In this document: piece after piece, positions 52,042-62,200 of the stretch
Position numbering within the stretch: the first letter of the stretch is position 1
How the letters are laid out: every line of letters starts with the position of its first letter
NCBI RefSeq assembly: GCF_003419895.1
Contig: NZ_QPMM01000002.1
Coordinates: forward strand, 806,001-870,000
Direction of reading: 5' to 3'
Length of the DNA: 64,000 nucleotides
Source of the DNA: Chitinophaga silvatica
GTDB taxonomy: Bacteria > Bacteroidota > Bacteroidia > Chitinophagales > Chitinophagaceae
The notes under the pieces: generated by a model
Told to the model about the DNA's origin: nothing
What the model saw: only the letters and a program-made list of their open reading frames with translations
Databases searched by the model: none
Made by a program: the position numbers and the translations under genes

Positions 52042-53247
52042 TTATGGCATTAATGATGGTTTAACTTCGGGATCGAAATCATTCGTTGAGTTGTTGGTAT
52101 CTTTCAGAATCACCCGGCCATCTGGATTTGTAGATAATTCTTTTCTTCTTACACTTTTGCCATACCGCTCATTATCCTGATCTTTCTTACCACAGTAAGT
52201 CCATCCCATATCCAGTGCCGGAGAGGTAAGTATCCATTCAAATACAGCGGGTACCGAGAGGTTTACAGCATCAATAATCCATGTATTAGGGATTTTGTAG
52301 CCTTGTGAAGTAGTAGTGCTTCCTGTTGTGTTAATGTAGGAATAGGAATAAAGATTATTTCCTTTGAAGCTTTCGGCATTAGTACCTTCAGGAAATCTTG
52401 CCAGTACATAACTTTTAAAGCCGCGATTATGCATAGTCATCGCAGAGGTAACATTAATAAGATTTGTAACTTCCGGGTTGTCTACATCAATGGAAGAGAT
52501 AAGAGATAATTCAAAATCGGATTTTCTCAAATCCATGGAATTGGCATTATACTCTAAATGATTAATGGCATTGTTGGCAATAACTATTTGTTTGCCTGGG
52601 TATACAGGATATTGCTTACCTGTTCCTGGTATCATTACTACAGATCCTGCAGTAAATGCTTCTGCCATAATATCGGGTGTGTATACTCTTTTGGTAGTAC
52701 TGAGAAATGAAGCTTCAGCTATTACCAGGCCATCGGCATAGAGGGTATCTGCAGAATTATTATAAAGAATGAAGTATTTATCCCCATTGTATTGTTTCCC
52801 TTCAGGCGTAACTGTTCCTGTAAAGAATATTTCCTTGAAGATAAAGCTTGAATTAATATTATAGAGGAATAAAGGAATATTAAGAGAAACCTTACCTCCT
52901 TTAACTACAACACCAGATTGAAATCCCCGAATCTTACTTTTTTGAGTTGTTCCATCCAAATTATACTCTACATCTCCATCCAGACTTACATCATAAGATC
53001 CATCTGGTAAGGTGATATTAGCCAAATCGTTTGCAGTTGAAATATTGATTTTGGTAACTGCTCCGCTATTAATTTCTTTGAAATCAATTGTAATGTTTGA
53101 TGTCTTAACATCCTTTAATCCTTCCGGATTTTTGAGAGATACGTCAACTGTTGATTTGTTTATTGAAACATTATCCTTTTTACAGGAAGCGAAGCTTATT
53201 AATCCTGCTATTGCCAATAAACCCAGGAATTGTTTAGTTACATGCAT
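52042..53247 (-). CDS. DUF4876 family surface lipoprotein
   Basis: A 401-residue lipoprotein (lipobox ASC, Cys22, then KKDNVS). The first part (about 30-125) is a beta-sandwich-like domain with LPDGSYDVSLDGDVEYN. The second (about 130-401) contains the DUF4876 block: IFKEIFFTGTVTPEGKQYNGDKY, YFILYNNSADTLYADGLVI, and the late GKSVRRKELSTNPDGRVILKDTNNSTNDF. It probably sits on the surface beside the TonB receptor encoded 12 bp upstream. The substrate is unknown. Confidence 0.85.
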   Translation of the reverse strand: MHVTKQFLGLLAIAGLISFASCKKDNVSINKSTVDVSLKNPEGLKDVKTSNITIDFKEINSGAVTKINISTANDLANITLPDGSYDVSLDGDVEYNLDGTTQKSKIRGFQSGVVVKGGKVSLNIPLFLYNINSSFIFKEIFFTGTVTPEGKQYNGDKYFILYNNSADTLYADGLVIAEASFLSTTKRVYTPDIMAEAFTAGSVVMIPGTGKQYPVYPGKQIVIANNAINHLEYNANSMDLRKSDFELSLISSIDVDNPEVTNLINVTSAMTMHNRGFKSYVLARFPEGTNAESFKGNNLYSYSYINTTGSTTTSQGYKIPNTWIIDAVNLSVPAVFEWILTSPALDMGWTYCGKKDQDNERYGKSVRRKELSTNPDGRVILKDTNNSTNDFDPEVKPSLMP

Positions 53248-53259
53248 ATGCTTATATCT

Positions 53260-56052
53260 TTAAAAATTGAAGTTTAATTCCATTCCGAAATAAGGGGAGT
53301 TGAAGCCGCTTCTTTTCCTGAGTATTCCATAAGCAGTATAGTCAGGAGTATAGGTTACCAAGCGATTGACAAACATGGAAATAGTTGCTTTTTTCTTAAA
53401 ATCTTTAGATGCCTTTATATTTACCTGTAAATCGATTGGCACTCTATTTCTACGAAAAAGGCTCTCGTTATATATTTCATTAAAATAATTGACATTAGGA
53501 TCATTTTTACTTTCTTCAGTAAAAGGATGTGTTTTCCCATCTATATCAGTGTATTGAACTGGAGTACCGGATTTCCATGCATTTTGGCTTGCGGTAAACC
53601 ACATACTTTGAATAGATGCAGAGAGTGTAAGCCCTAATTTTGGCAAATAGCTGTCGGTAGTAATGTTGGTATTAAATTGCTCTTTAAAGCTACCATCGGT
53701 ATCGTTATAAAGCGCAACATATTGGGCCACGTTTTTATTAACAGTGATTTCCTGATTGATTTTATAGAAAGGGAATGTATTTATGTAAGTATTTCTCAGG
53801 TATGCTCCATTTAAAGTAAACCGTGTATTTACTACAGGAACACGTCTGGAGGAAAATTGAAATTCTATTCCATTTTTTATTAAAGTACTGCCATTAGTGA
53901 AAGTGGAGGTATTATAATATCTGCTGAGAAGTTCATAGGTAAAATCACTGGTTAAAGGAGGTGTTTCAAGGTTGGCGGCATCAACGGAAGCTGGATTGTA
54001 CTTTTTATATGAATATGCGTTATACTGATTGGTAGTACGGAACCCGGAAGTTAATTTTTCTCTGAACCAGGTAATTGTTAATCTGTTCTGATTTAATGCA
54101 AAATCGGCATTTAACTCAAACTTTTTATTGATCGCGGCCTGAAGGTCGTAATTGGTTCTGTCGTTGATATATGTAACGGCATTAGCTTTTCTGAAGGCTG
54201 GATTGTTGTGGAAAAAGTTTAATTGTACAATATCTATGTATTGTGCATTAGGATGTAACTGATCTGTAGTTGGCATCTTGGTATGTAATCCATATCCTCC
54301 TCCTAGTGTAATGCTTAAAGGTTTGTTATTTACAAATACTTTTGGTAAAGTCCATTTAGTATTGATGCGGGGATCGAAATAAACTTTATTTGCGATACTA
54401 TATTTGTTACTCATTCCGGCAAGCATCATTGCTCGTATACCCACAGAGGTTGCAAAGCTATGACGACCAATACTGAAGGTAACCATGTCTTCTGCAAAAG
54501 CAGATTGATTTAGCATTCCCGGAATGGTGTCAAAAGCTCTGGGTCTTGCTGATGATACAGCATTGATGTTGGAAGGGTAGTTGATATCGTAAATCTGGCC
54601 TTTACCAAGGTTCTTGCTATAGTTTGTTTCCGTACCTAGTTTAAGCTGGTGCTGCAGCTCGGATGTATAAAACATCAGTTGTGTCATTGCCTTAAGGAAA
54701 GCTGTTATAGGCTTACCATCTGCTGTAAATTCGGCAGCATAGCTGGGAGTGAGATATTGTATGTCATGTTCTCCGGCCTGCAGTGAATTAAGTAATACAG
54801 TGGCAGTTCTGGCTTGGGTCCATTGAATAACATCAATTTTGTCGTGCTGATAATTCAATTTTCCTGAAACTTCCCAGGATTTCAATAAACTATTAGGTTT
54901 GGTTATTTCGGATTTGATCCCCGTTGCGAGGCCATAGCTCTGATAAGTTGATTTATATTTATCAGTCAATGCATAACTGTTGTCCGGGTCTGTGCGTTTG
55001 TTATCTATATTGCTTGAATAGTCTATTGCTGTATTCCATTTTAATAAATAGCGACTATTTACCCAATGTTTTTCAAGACGCAGACTACCATTAATTCTTT
55101 TATAATTTTCGAAACTGCTGGTAGGATCGGCTTTGGATGTCAGGTAACCTAAATCTGCATTAATTGTTAGCTGTTGGGTAGGAAGATCGAAACCTTTTCC
55201 TACGGCAAAAAGTTTGCTGAAACCATCAGTTTTCATACGTGCATTGATAGGTGTAGCACCTTTTATACGTTCTATTTTGATAAGACCACTTGTCAGATCT
55301 CCGTATTCTACGGAAGGAATACCACGAATGATTTCAACCTTTTCAATCTGGTCGGTAGACAGGGTGCGCATATCTACGCCTTTGTTAACTGAGTTTCTTG
55401 ATGAATTTGGGTCTGAAGCAAAATAGGCTGCAGCACTTTGCAGATTTGCACTTGTATTGATTGGGCTACCATCTATAAGGAATGCAGTACCCAAAGATGA
55501 AATATCATAATTAGAGGCAGGTGCGTCGCTTACTTCTCTCAATCTGATCTGATTCATTGAAGTAAGCTTTGGATCTTTAGCTCTGCCTCCAGGCAGTAAT
55601 TCCAGTAAGTCTGTGAAGCTGGAGGGTTGAAGATGTTGCATTGCCTTACGATCTATGATGGAAGAACTGGTCATCCCTTTTGATTCGTTGGCGGTAACAT
55701 ATACTTCAGCTAAAGTTCTCTGGATCTTTTCTACTATTAACTCCAGATTTTGATCTTTATGTAGATGAATGTTGACTTCCTGAGTTTTAAAGAGAATACT
55801 TTGTATGTTGATTTTATATGTACCAAATGGAAGTTCGCCAAAGGAGAAATTTCCTTTAGTATCACTGACGGTGCGATAAGTAGCCTGATCTTTCTTAGCA
55901 AGAATAATGACAGAATCGGTGACCCGGGAACTATCCTTATCCCATAAATGGCCGGATAATATTCCAGTAGCATGTTGTGCTAATATACTTGTTGGCAATA
56001 AGATAAAAAGCGCTACAAGATTCAGAAACTTTCTACAGTTGGTACAATTCAC
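53260..56052 (-). CDS. TonB-dependent outer-membrane receptor with carboxypeptidase-regulatory-like domain
   Basis: About 930 residues. After the signal peptide comes a carboxypeptidase-like domain (GILSGHLWDKDSSRV to FKTQEVNIHLHK). The plug is marked by LLPGGRAKD, FLIDGSPIN and DQIEKVEIIRGIPSVEYGDLTSGLIKI (given in part), and the barrel ends GMELNFNF. It is not a SusC type: there is no SusD partner. The longest frame starts at an ATG at 56112, but that codon lies in a palindrome upstream of a TACTTTTG box. I therefore propose the GTG at 56052, which gives MNCTNCRKFLNLVALFILL as signal; 56112 is the alternative. Confidence 0.88.
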   Translation of the reverse strand: MNCTNCRKFLNLVALFILLPTSILAQHATGILSGHLWDKDSSRVTDSVIILAKKDQATYRTVSDTKGNFSFGELPFGTYKINIQSILFKTQEVNIHLHKDQNLELIVEKIQRTLAEVYVTANESKGMTSSSIIDRKAMQHLQPSSFTDLLELLPGGRAKDPKLTSMNQIRLREVSDAPASNYDISSLGTAFLIDGSPINTSANLQSAAAYFASDPNSSRNSVNKGVDMRTLSTDQIEKVEIIRGIPSVEYGDLTSGLIKIERIKGATPINARMKTDGFSKLFAVGKGFDLPTQQLTINADLGYLTSKADPTSSFENYKRINGSLRLEKHWVNSRYLLKWNTAIDYSSNIDNKRTDPDNSYALTDKYKSTYQSYGLATGIKSEITKPNSLLKSWEVSGKLNYQHDKIDVIQWTQARTATVLLNSLQAGEHDIQYLTPSYAAEFTADGKPITAFLKAMTQLMFYTSELQHQLKLGTETNYSKNLGKGQIYDINYPSNINAVSSARPRAFDTIPGMLNQSAFAEDMVTFSIGRHSFATSVGIRAMMLAGMSNKYSIANKVYFDPRINTKWTLPKVFVNNKPLSITLGGGYGLHTKMPTTDQLHPNAQYIDIVQLNFFHNNPAFRKANAVTYINDRTNYDLQAAINKKFELNADFALNQNRLTITWFREKLTSGFRTTNQYNAYSYKKYNPASVDAANLETPPLTSDFTYELLSRYYNTSTFTNGSTLIKNGIEFQFSSRRVPVVNTRFTLNGAYLRNTYINTFPFYKINQEITVNKNVAQYVALYNDTDGSFKEQFNTNITTDSYLPKLGLTLSASIQSMWFTASQNAWKSGTPVQYTDIDGKTHPFTEESKNDPNVNYFNEIYNESLFRRNRVPIDLQVNIKASKDFKKKATISMFVNRLVTYTPDYTAYGILRKRSGFNSPYFGMELNFNF

Positions 56053-56080
56053 TTCTCTTTTTAACAAAATTTGATTTGCG

Positions 56081-56088
56081 CAAAAGTA
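56081..56088 (-). promoter_or_regulatory. Probable -7 box of the TonB receptor operon
   Basis: TACTTTTG on the bottom strand. No TTG is at 19 bp; instead the palindrome CCAATTC-CAT-GAATTGG (56103-56119) covers the -33 position, as might be expected for a regulated promoter. Confidence 0.5.
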
Positions 56089-56102
56089 GAAAATCGAGTT
56101 GA

Positions 56103-56180
56103 CCAATTCCATGAATTGGCGCTTATCAGCAATAAGAAATTCCGGATTGGATCATTGGGTTTCCCGATTCGATCAATGGA
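56103..56180. promoter_or_regulatory. Palindrome and direct repeats upstream of the TonB receptor operon
   Basis: CCAATTC/GAATTGG with a three-base centre at 56103-56119 is followed upstream by two direct repeats, GATTGGATCATTGGG (56145-56159) and GATTCGATCAATGGA (56166-56180). These are 21 bp apart, two helical turns. They look like regulator binding sites. Confidence 0.5.
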
Positions 56181-56258
56181 GAATTTGGGTACCGGGGAAG
56201 TGTGGGAAGTACTTTGTAAAGGTTGATTCAGGTCTCAGTAAAGTTTTATGTTTTAAAA

Positions 56259-56284
56259 AGGGCTGACTTTTAGTAGCCAGCCCT
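56259..56284 (-). terminator. Terminator after the secreted coiled-coil protein gene
   Basis: Stem AGGGCTG/CAGCCCT with a 12-base loop, followed on the bottom strand by TTTTTAAAAC. It lies just downstream of the stop codon at 56298. Confidence 0.85.
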
Positions 56285-56297
56285 GCGAAAGCAATTT

Positions 56298-57494
56298 CTA
56301 ATGTTGATTTTCAATCTTCTTCTTAAGATCTTTAATTTCTTCCTGTTGTCCTGCTATCAGTTTTTCTTGTCGAATCAGGTGAAGTGTGAGTTCTTCAACT
56401 TTTTGCAACAGCAGGCGATTCATTTCTCCAACATCCACTCCATTTTCCTTTACTTCTTCGGCTGTTGGAATATCGGGCAAATGACCATTTTTATTGATAA
56501 ATGCTTCAACATCTCCAAGTGAAGGGAGTTTATAGTCTGGATGGAAGACAAAGTCGGCCCATCCCGATTGTTGTGTTACTCTAATTCTTCTGGCTCCCAG
56601 CATTCCTTCTACCGCCATTTTATAACCTTCCCTTGGATATGTTCCTATCCCGATGTTACCATTGTAATGCATTATAAAGTTATAGTTGGCTGGTTTTACA
56701 ATTGTATCTGTTTCGGAAGAAAAGATATACAGTAAAGTATCGCTACTGGCACCCATACCGAATTTGCGTAAGCCGGCATCCATTTCAATTGACCCCCCTT
56801 TGTATAGTTTCATAGACCTGCCCCAGCTGGAGGAAGTCCAGTTTGTGTTAGAAACTATATCTAGTTTGGAAACCGGAACATTAGTTCCCAGACCAACTTT
56901 CCCTGTGTAATAATTAAGACTCCCCATTTGATAAACATCCCCGGTATAATAAGACCCATTTGAATTAAGCCATTGATCTATTCCGGTTTTATAATTATGG
57001 AGAATCTGATCAGAGTTATACATTTCAACATAAGGAAGTGGGTTTGTTTCGCCATCGTAAACTGTAAGCTGCTCTTTATATTTAGAGGTGAAATAGTAGG
57101 ATGTATTACCTCTAAGCCAGATAATAATTGATCTGGTTCCATTTCCGAAGGAAGCATCTCTGAAGCTTGCAACAAATGGAATATAAAGAGGATTCTGAAA
57201 CTGCCGTATATCTGCAGTAATAAAGTTGGAACCATGCCCCCAGTTGGTAGTATGATACCTAAAGGTTGCAATGATAGAACCATAAAAAGAAGGTTTATCA
57301 GTGTGAGCATCGGATCTGCCAATAGTAATTTCTGATGCTGTATTAACTCGCCAGCCTGAATCGGTGACCACAACAGGGTAATATCGGCTACTATCTCCCT
57401 TTACTTTAAAATACTGGTTACTAGTTTGTGCATGAGAACGGGAAAATAATAGGCAGGCAATTGCTACAAAGAATAATTTGCTAAATAGTTTCAT
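56298..57494 (-). CDS. Secreted tail-fibre-like protein with C-terminal coiled coil
   Basis: A 398-residue protein with a signal peptide (MKLFSKLFFVAIACLLFSRS, ending HAQ) from the ATG at 57494; a frame from 57542 adds 16 residues before it. The middle has repeated short strands such as KVGLGTNVPVSKLDIVSNTN and NGNIGIGTYPREGYKMAVEG. The end has WADFVFHPDYKLPSLGDVEAFI, GHLPDIPTAEEVKENGVDVG, then a coiled coil of about 45 residues. This C-terminal module is very common in Bacteroidota secreted proteins and resembles intramolecular chaperone or fibre-trimerisation regions. Its function is unknown. Confidence 0.8.
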   Translation of the reverse strand: MKLFSKLFFVAIACLLFSRSHAQTSNQYFKVKGDSSRYYPVVVTDSGWRVNTASEITIGRSDAHTDKPSFYGSIIATFRYHTTNWGHGSNFITADIRQFQNPLYIPFVASFRDASFGNGTRSIIIWLRGNTSYYFTSKYKEQLTVYDGETNPLPYVEMYNSDQILHNYKTGIDQWLNSNGSYYTGDVYQMGSLNYYTGKVGLGTNVPVSKLDIVSNTNWTSSSWGRSMKLYKGGSIEMDAGLRKFGMGASSDTLLYIFSSETDTIVKPANYNFIMHYNGNIGIGTYPREGYKMAVEGMLGARRIRVTQQSGWADFVFHPDYKLPSLGDVEAFINKNGHLPDIPTAEEVKENGVDVGEMNRLLLQKVEELTLHLIRQEKLIAGQQEEIKDLKKKIENQH

Positions 57495-57731
57495 ATGATA
57501 TAGAAATGAAAGGTTAACTATAATAGTAAACGAAAATAGCAAAAATAAATATTTGGAAATCGATTTTTGGGGATGAGAATCTAAAATGGAACTCTGACTA
57601 ATTTGCCGGCGATGAGCATAAATTCTGTCCGCTAACTTCTCCTGATTGGTATAAAGAAAACAATTTTTTCTGCTAATTGGAAATCCGATTAATGGTAAGA
57701 TAATTCATAAATACCTGATTTCCCTAAAACA

Positions 57732-57764
57732 ACAATTCCTCCCGTTATAAGCGGGAGGAATTGT
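57732..57764 (-). terminator. Terminator after the third SusCD pair
   Basis: A 13-bp stem ACAATTCCTCCCG/CGGGAGGAATTGT with a seven-base loop, 23 bp after the SusD stop codon. The bottom strand continues TGTTTTAGGG. Confidence 0.9.
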
Positions 57765-57786
57765 ATTCTATTTAAGAGAATCAAAA

Positions 57787-59235
57787 TTAATATCCAGGAT
57801 TCGGTGAAACATTTGGATTATTAGCAGTCTCCAATTCAGGAATAGGTAATTGAAGATGTGTATCTGTTTTTTTCACATTCTCGAAAGATGTATATGCTTT
57901 AGCGCCCATATTCTGGCGGGTGAAGTCTACATTCAATCTTTTCAGATCAAAGAATCGTAATCCTTCAAAAGCTAATTCCTTACGACGTTCGGTAATGATG
58001 GCATTAAACAATTCGTCTCCGGTAAAAGTATAGGCAACCAAAGATGGATCTCTTTTTTGAGCCACCATATTTAAGTAGAGGCGTGCATTTCCTTCATCTT
58101 TAAGACGGTAATAAGACTCAGAAAGTGTAAGTAATACTTCAGCATAGCGAAGCAGTTTAACTTCGTCACGATCTGCATTAGCTGTATTCTGGTATTTGTT
58201 GATGTAATTCACGGTATTGGTACCACGGGGAGCCTGTACGATGAGGTTGCGACGGATATCTGTGGCGGCATACAATGCGTAGGTATCATCGGTTACAAGA
58301 ACATCCCCAAAGTTGGTGCGTGAATACATCCAGTCGATTCCTTCCTGGCCGTTATTGGCAGTAGTGGAATTATTGATCTCGAATATTGTTTCCAACTTAT
58401 CTGCACGGGCTACATTGGAACCCCAGTACGAATTGAAAGCTGCCTGGGTTGCTGCCAGTGTATAGCCACCTTTTTCTACTACTGCAAGTGCTGCACTTTT
58501 AGCATTTTCATAATCTCCTCTATAGAGATATGCTCTTGCCTGCAATGCTTTAATAGCATATTTGGTAATGAAATTGGTATTGTTGGCATGTAGGGTGCTT
58601 GAAGTTTCCGGCATGATGGTAAAAGCGGTATTCAGATCGGAAATGATCTGATCATATACTTCAGACACTTTAGCTCTTGCTGGTTTGATAAGGGCACCAC
58701 CAATATTGGTTGGTACGGTAACAACAGGTACACCATCAGCATCCGGGAAAACAGTTGCTGGTTTAGCGTAGTAGTTTACCAGGTTCAAATACAGTAATGC
58801 ACGAAGTGTATAGGCTTCGGCCTTAAACTGATTCACATTGTTCGATTCCGGCAGTTTGGTAGCTATTACACGATTCGCCTGCAGAATTGCAAAATAGCTC
58901 TGTGACCATTGTTGCAGGTTTTCGGCATTATTAGATACATACGTGTAATTGTTATAAGGCAGCAGACGGCCAGAGTTTGAAGCACTGATGTAAGTATTGT
59001 CGCCAAGCAGGTCGCCCCATACCAGGGTATTACGACCAAAAAGGTAATAGTTGTCGAGGATGCGGTAAGTGCCAGCCAATGCCTCGACCATGTTACTTTC
59101 ATTCAGAATAGCGCCATCTACAGAAACACCCACGGAAGGATCTTCTTTCAGAAAGTCTTTACCACATGAAGTGGCCATTGTTGCTACAAGGAGCAGACCA
59201 GATATATATGCATTTGTTCTTTTCATGAGTCGCAA
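57787..59235 (-). CDS. SusD/RagB-type nutrient-binding lipoprotein (third pair)
   Basis: A 482-residue surface lipoprotein (lipobox ATSC, about Cys24, then GKDFLKEDPSVGV). The family pattern is present: LNESNMVEALAGTYRILDNY, KAEAYTLRALLYLNLVNYYA, LLRYAEVLLTLSESYYRLKD and ERRKELAFEGLRFFDLKRL. An ATG three codons in is an alternative start. It lies three bases after the SusC gene and would bind the substrate on the surface. No enzyme gene accompanies the pair. Confidence 0.94.
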   Translation of the reverse strand: MRLMKRTNAYISGLLLVATMATSCGKDFLKEDPSVGVSVDGAILNESNMVEALAGTYRILDNYYLFGRNTLVWGDLLGDNTYISASNSGRLLPYNNYTYVSNNAENLQQWSQSYFAILQANRVIATKLPESNNVNQFKAEAYTLRALLYLNLVNYYAKPATVFPDADGVPVVTVPTNIGGALIKPARAKVSEVYDQIISDLNTAFTIMPETSSTLHANNTNFITKYAIKALQARAYLYRGDYENAKSAALAVVEKGGYTLAATQAAFNSYWGSNVARADKLETIFEINNSTTANNGQEGIDWMYSRTNFGDVLVTDDTYALYAATDIRRNLIVQAPRGTNTVNYINKYQNTANADRDEVKLLRYAEVLLTLSESYYRLKDEGNARLYLNMVAQKRDPSLVAYTFTGDELFNAIITERRKELAFEGLRFFDLKRLNVDFTRQNMGAKAYTSFENVKKTDTHLQLPIPELETANNPNVSPNPGY

Positions 59236-59238
59236 TTT

Positions 59239-62200
59239 TTAGAATCCAACATTGATACCTAAGGTGTATGTTTTGAACTGCAACATACCTTGAGAATCCG
59301 CACCACCAAAGCTCACTTCCGGATCAAAAGGCAGACGGTCGTCAAATGTCCAGGTATGCAGGTTGGTTGCCCTTCCGTATACATATAATTTGTTTACGCC
59401 CCATTGACGGATTATGTTGATGTTTTTGAAGTCATATCCCAGGCTGATGTTTTTCAGTCGGATATGATCTCCTTTGTAGAGGCGATAGGTACTAACTGAG
59501 TTATCGCTTTTGGTAGTGAACTTAGGAACATAAGTTTCCTGACCCTGGTGAGTCCATCGGTTGTCGTAGATATACTGGTATTTATTATAGAGATAATTAG
59601 AACCATTAGTAAAATAAACATCCTGATTGCTGGAAACCCAATAGCCCAGGTTATAAGTAAAGTCTACACCCAGGGTGATTCCTTTATAAGAGAAAACGTT
59701 ATTGAAACCACCTGTATACTTAGGAATAGCCTGACGATCGAGTACTACATACTGAGCATTAGCAATGTTGTTGGTTTTAGAAGAATGGGTACCATCAGTA
59801 TAATATAATGGATCACCATTTTCAGGATCTGCACCTGCATACTCTTTCATGTAATAAGTGCTGTAGTTATAACCTTCTTTCAGATAGTAAAGATTGTTCA
59901 GTACAGGCGTGTTAGCTGGGAGTCTGGTAATCTCGTTACGGTTCATTGCCAGGTTAAAGTTGGTATACCAGGTAAAGTCGTTATATCTGACAACATCCCC
60001 TTTCAAAGTAAATTCCCATCCTTTGTTCATCATTGCACCGAGATTCTGATTTACAGCACCAAATCCGGTAGTGTAGGAAGTTGGTACCTGACGAATCAGT
60101 CCATCGATATTATTGCGGTAGTAATCTACAGTGAGCATGAAACGGTCATTTGCAAATCCGAAATCAGCCCCTACATCGAACTTTTTGGCAGTTTCCCAAC
60201 GCAAATCAATATTACCGATTACATTGTATTGCTGACCATTAAGTCCGGCATACCCGAAAGTAGCACCATAGCTGGCTTGTGGAACCCAGTCGTAGTTTCC
60301 GAGATTGGCATTACCGGTAGTACCGTAGGAAGAGCGTAGTTTCAGGAACGACAGGATATGTTGTTGTTTGAAGAATTCTTCCTGGTGTACGTTCCATGTA
60401 CCGCCAATAGAATAGAAGTTTGCATATTTATTATTGGCAGCAAAGCGGGAAGAGCCATCGCGACGGATAGATGAGTTGATGGCAAATCTGTTGCGATAGT
60501 TTACATCAAGTAATCCGTATAATGTTACGAATGAATAATTGCTATACTGTCCATAAGTTCCTACTGGTGTAGCTGCATTTGTTAAGGCGGTAAGACCATC
60601 GTGTGCAGCAGGGAAACCGATACCATCAGCGGCAAGGAGGTATTCTTTGGAGCGTTGTGCTTCATACCCTACAGCTGCAGTGGCATAGAAGTTTTCAACT
60701 CCCTTGAAATCGTAACGATAATCGAATTGGTTACGTGTCAGCCAGTTGAAGTAACGAACATAATAGTTTTTACTCCGTCCTTTCTGACCTGCATATTCTC
60801 CCATTGTGGAGTTAAAGAAAGAAGTTTCCTCAAGTGTATTGTAATCGGAGCTGAAATAAGAGGTATAATTTAATTTATCCCAGATATTCCATTTCAGTTT
60901 AATGTTGCCGAGTAAACGTGTTTCAGAAAGATACTTTTTATCGTTCTTTACAATCCATAATGGATTATAGATACTGGAGAAATTAGTTTCACCCTGAGTA
61001 TTAGAATTGATGGACCCATCATCATTGTAAGGGCGCTGGAAAGGACGTAAAGCACGTGAAGCCCAGGTTGGATTTGATGAGTAGTTGGTGCTGGTTGGAG
61101 TATTCTGCCCTACATTGGATACATTGATACCTGCAGATAGGGTCATACGTTTATTTAACTCATGATCGAAGTTGAATAAACCTGAAATACGTTTAAGATC
61201 GGCACCTATAGTAGTAGCTTCCTGGTTGTAGTAACCGGCAGAACCAAAGATTTTAGTTTTCTCTGTTCCTCCGTTGAAGCTTACATTATATTGTTGTTGC
61301 TGGCCCTGACGGGTTACGAGGTCGTACCAGTCGTAATATTTTCCACTATTCAGACCATAGCTTTCAGCTTTAGAATCGATATCAGCCTGAGTAGCACCAC
61401 CATTTTTAAGTGCTTCGCGGAACAGTTCGGCGTATTGCGGACCAGATAATGGGCGTCCGGCGGCCGGAGGAGCCATTTGGCTGGAGAATCCTTTTTCGAC
61501 GTCTACACGCACTTGTGTTTTACCGGATTTACCACGTTTGGTGGTGATGATGATAACTCCAGTGCTACCACGAGAACCATAAAGGGCTGTAGCTGCAGCA
61601 TCTTTGAGTACATCGATGCTTTCAATATCGTTTTGGTTCAGACCAGAAAGTGCGTTGGCTGTAGTCATGTTATAGCCAAGCTTTCCGGAGTTCACTATCA
61701 TTCCATCGATTACGATCAGAGGATTTGAGTTGAGCGACAAAGAGCCCAGACCACGGATACGTATATCCAGAGCAGCACCAGGCTGGCCGGAAGTAGTAGG
61801 AGCAGAAAGACCGGCAATCTGTCCTTGTAAGGTTTGGCCAAAAGTTGCGAAAGGTTTGTTTTCCATCACCTTTGAATTTACTGAACCGATAGCGCTGGTG
61901 CTGGCGGCAACAGTGGTGACACGGTAACCATCTTTTACTACAACTTCATTGAGCGTACGAACATCCTGCTGCAAAGTAACGTTGATCACGTTTTTGTCGG
62001 CAGGGCGTTCTATGGTTACATAACCTAGCATTTTAAAAACAAGGGTAGCACCATCAGGTACCTGATTGAAGTGGTAGCGGCCCTGGTCATCAGTTACAGC
62101 AGCTTGTGATGTACCTGCAACGGCTACGACTACACCGGGCATTGGAGTACCGGCAGCGTCTTTAACGATACCGCTCACACTCATTACGGTATAGGACAGT

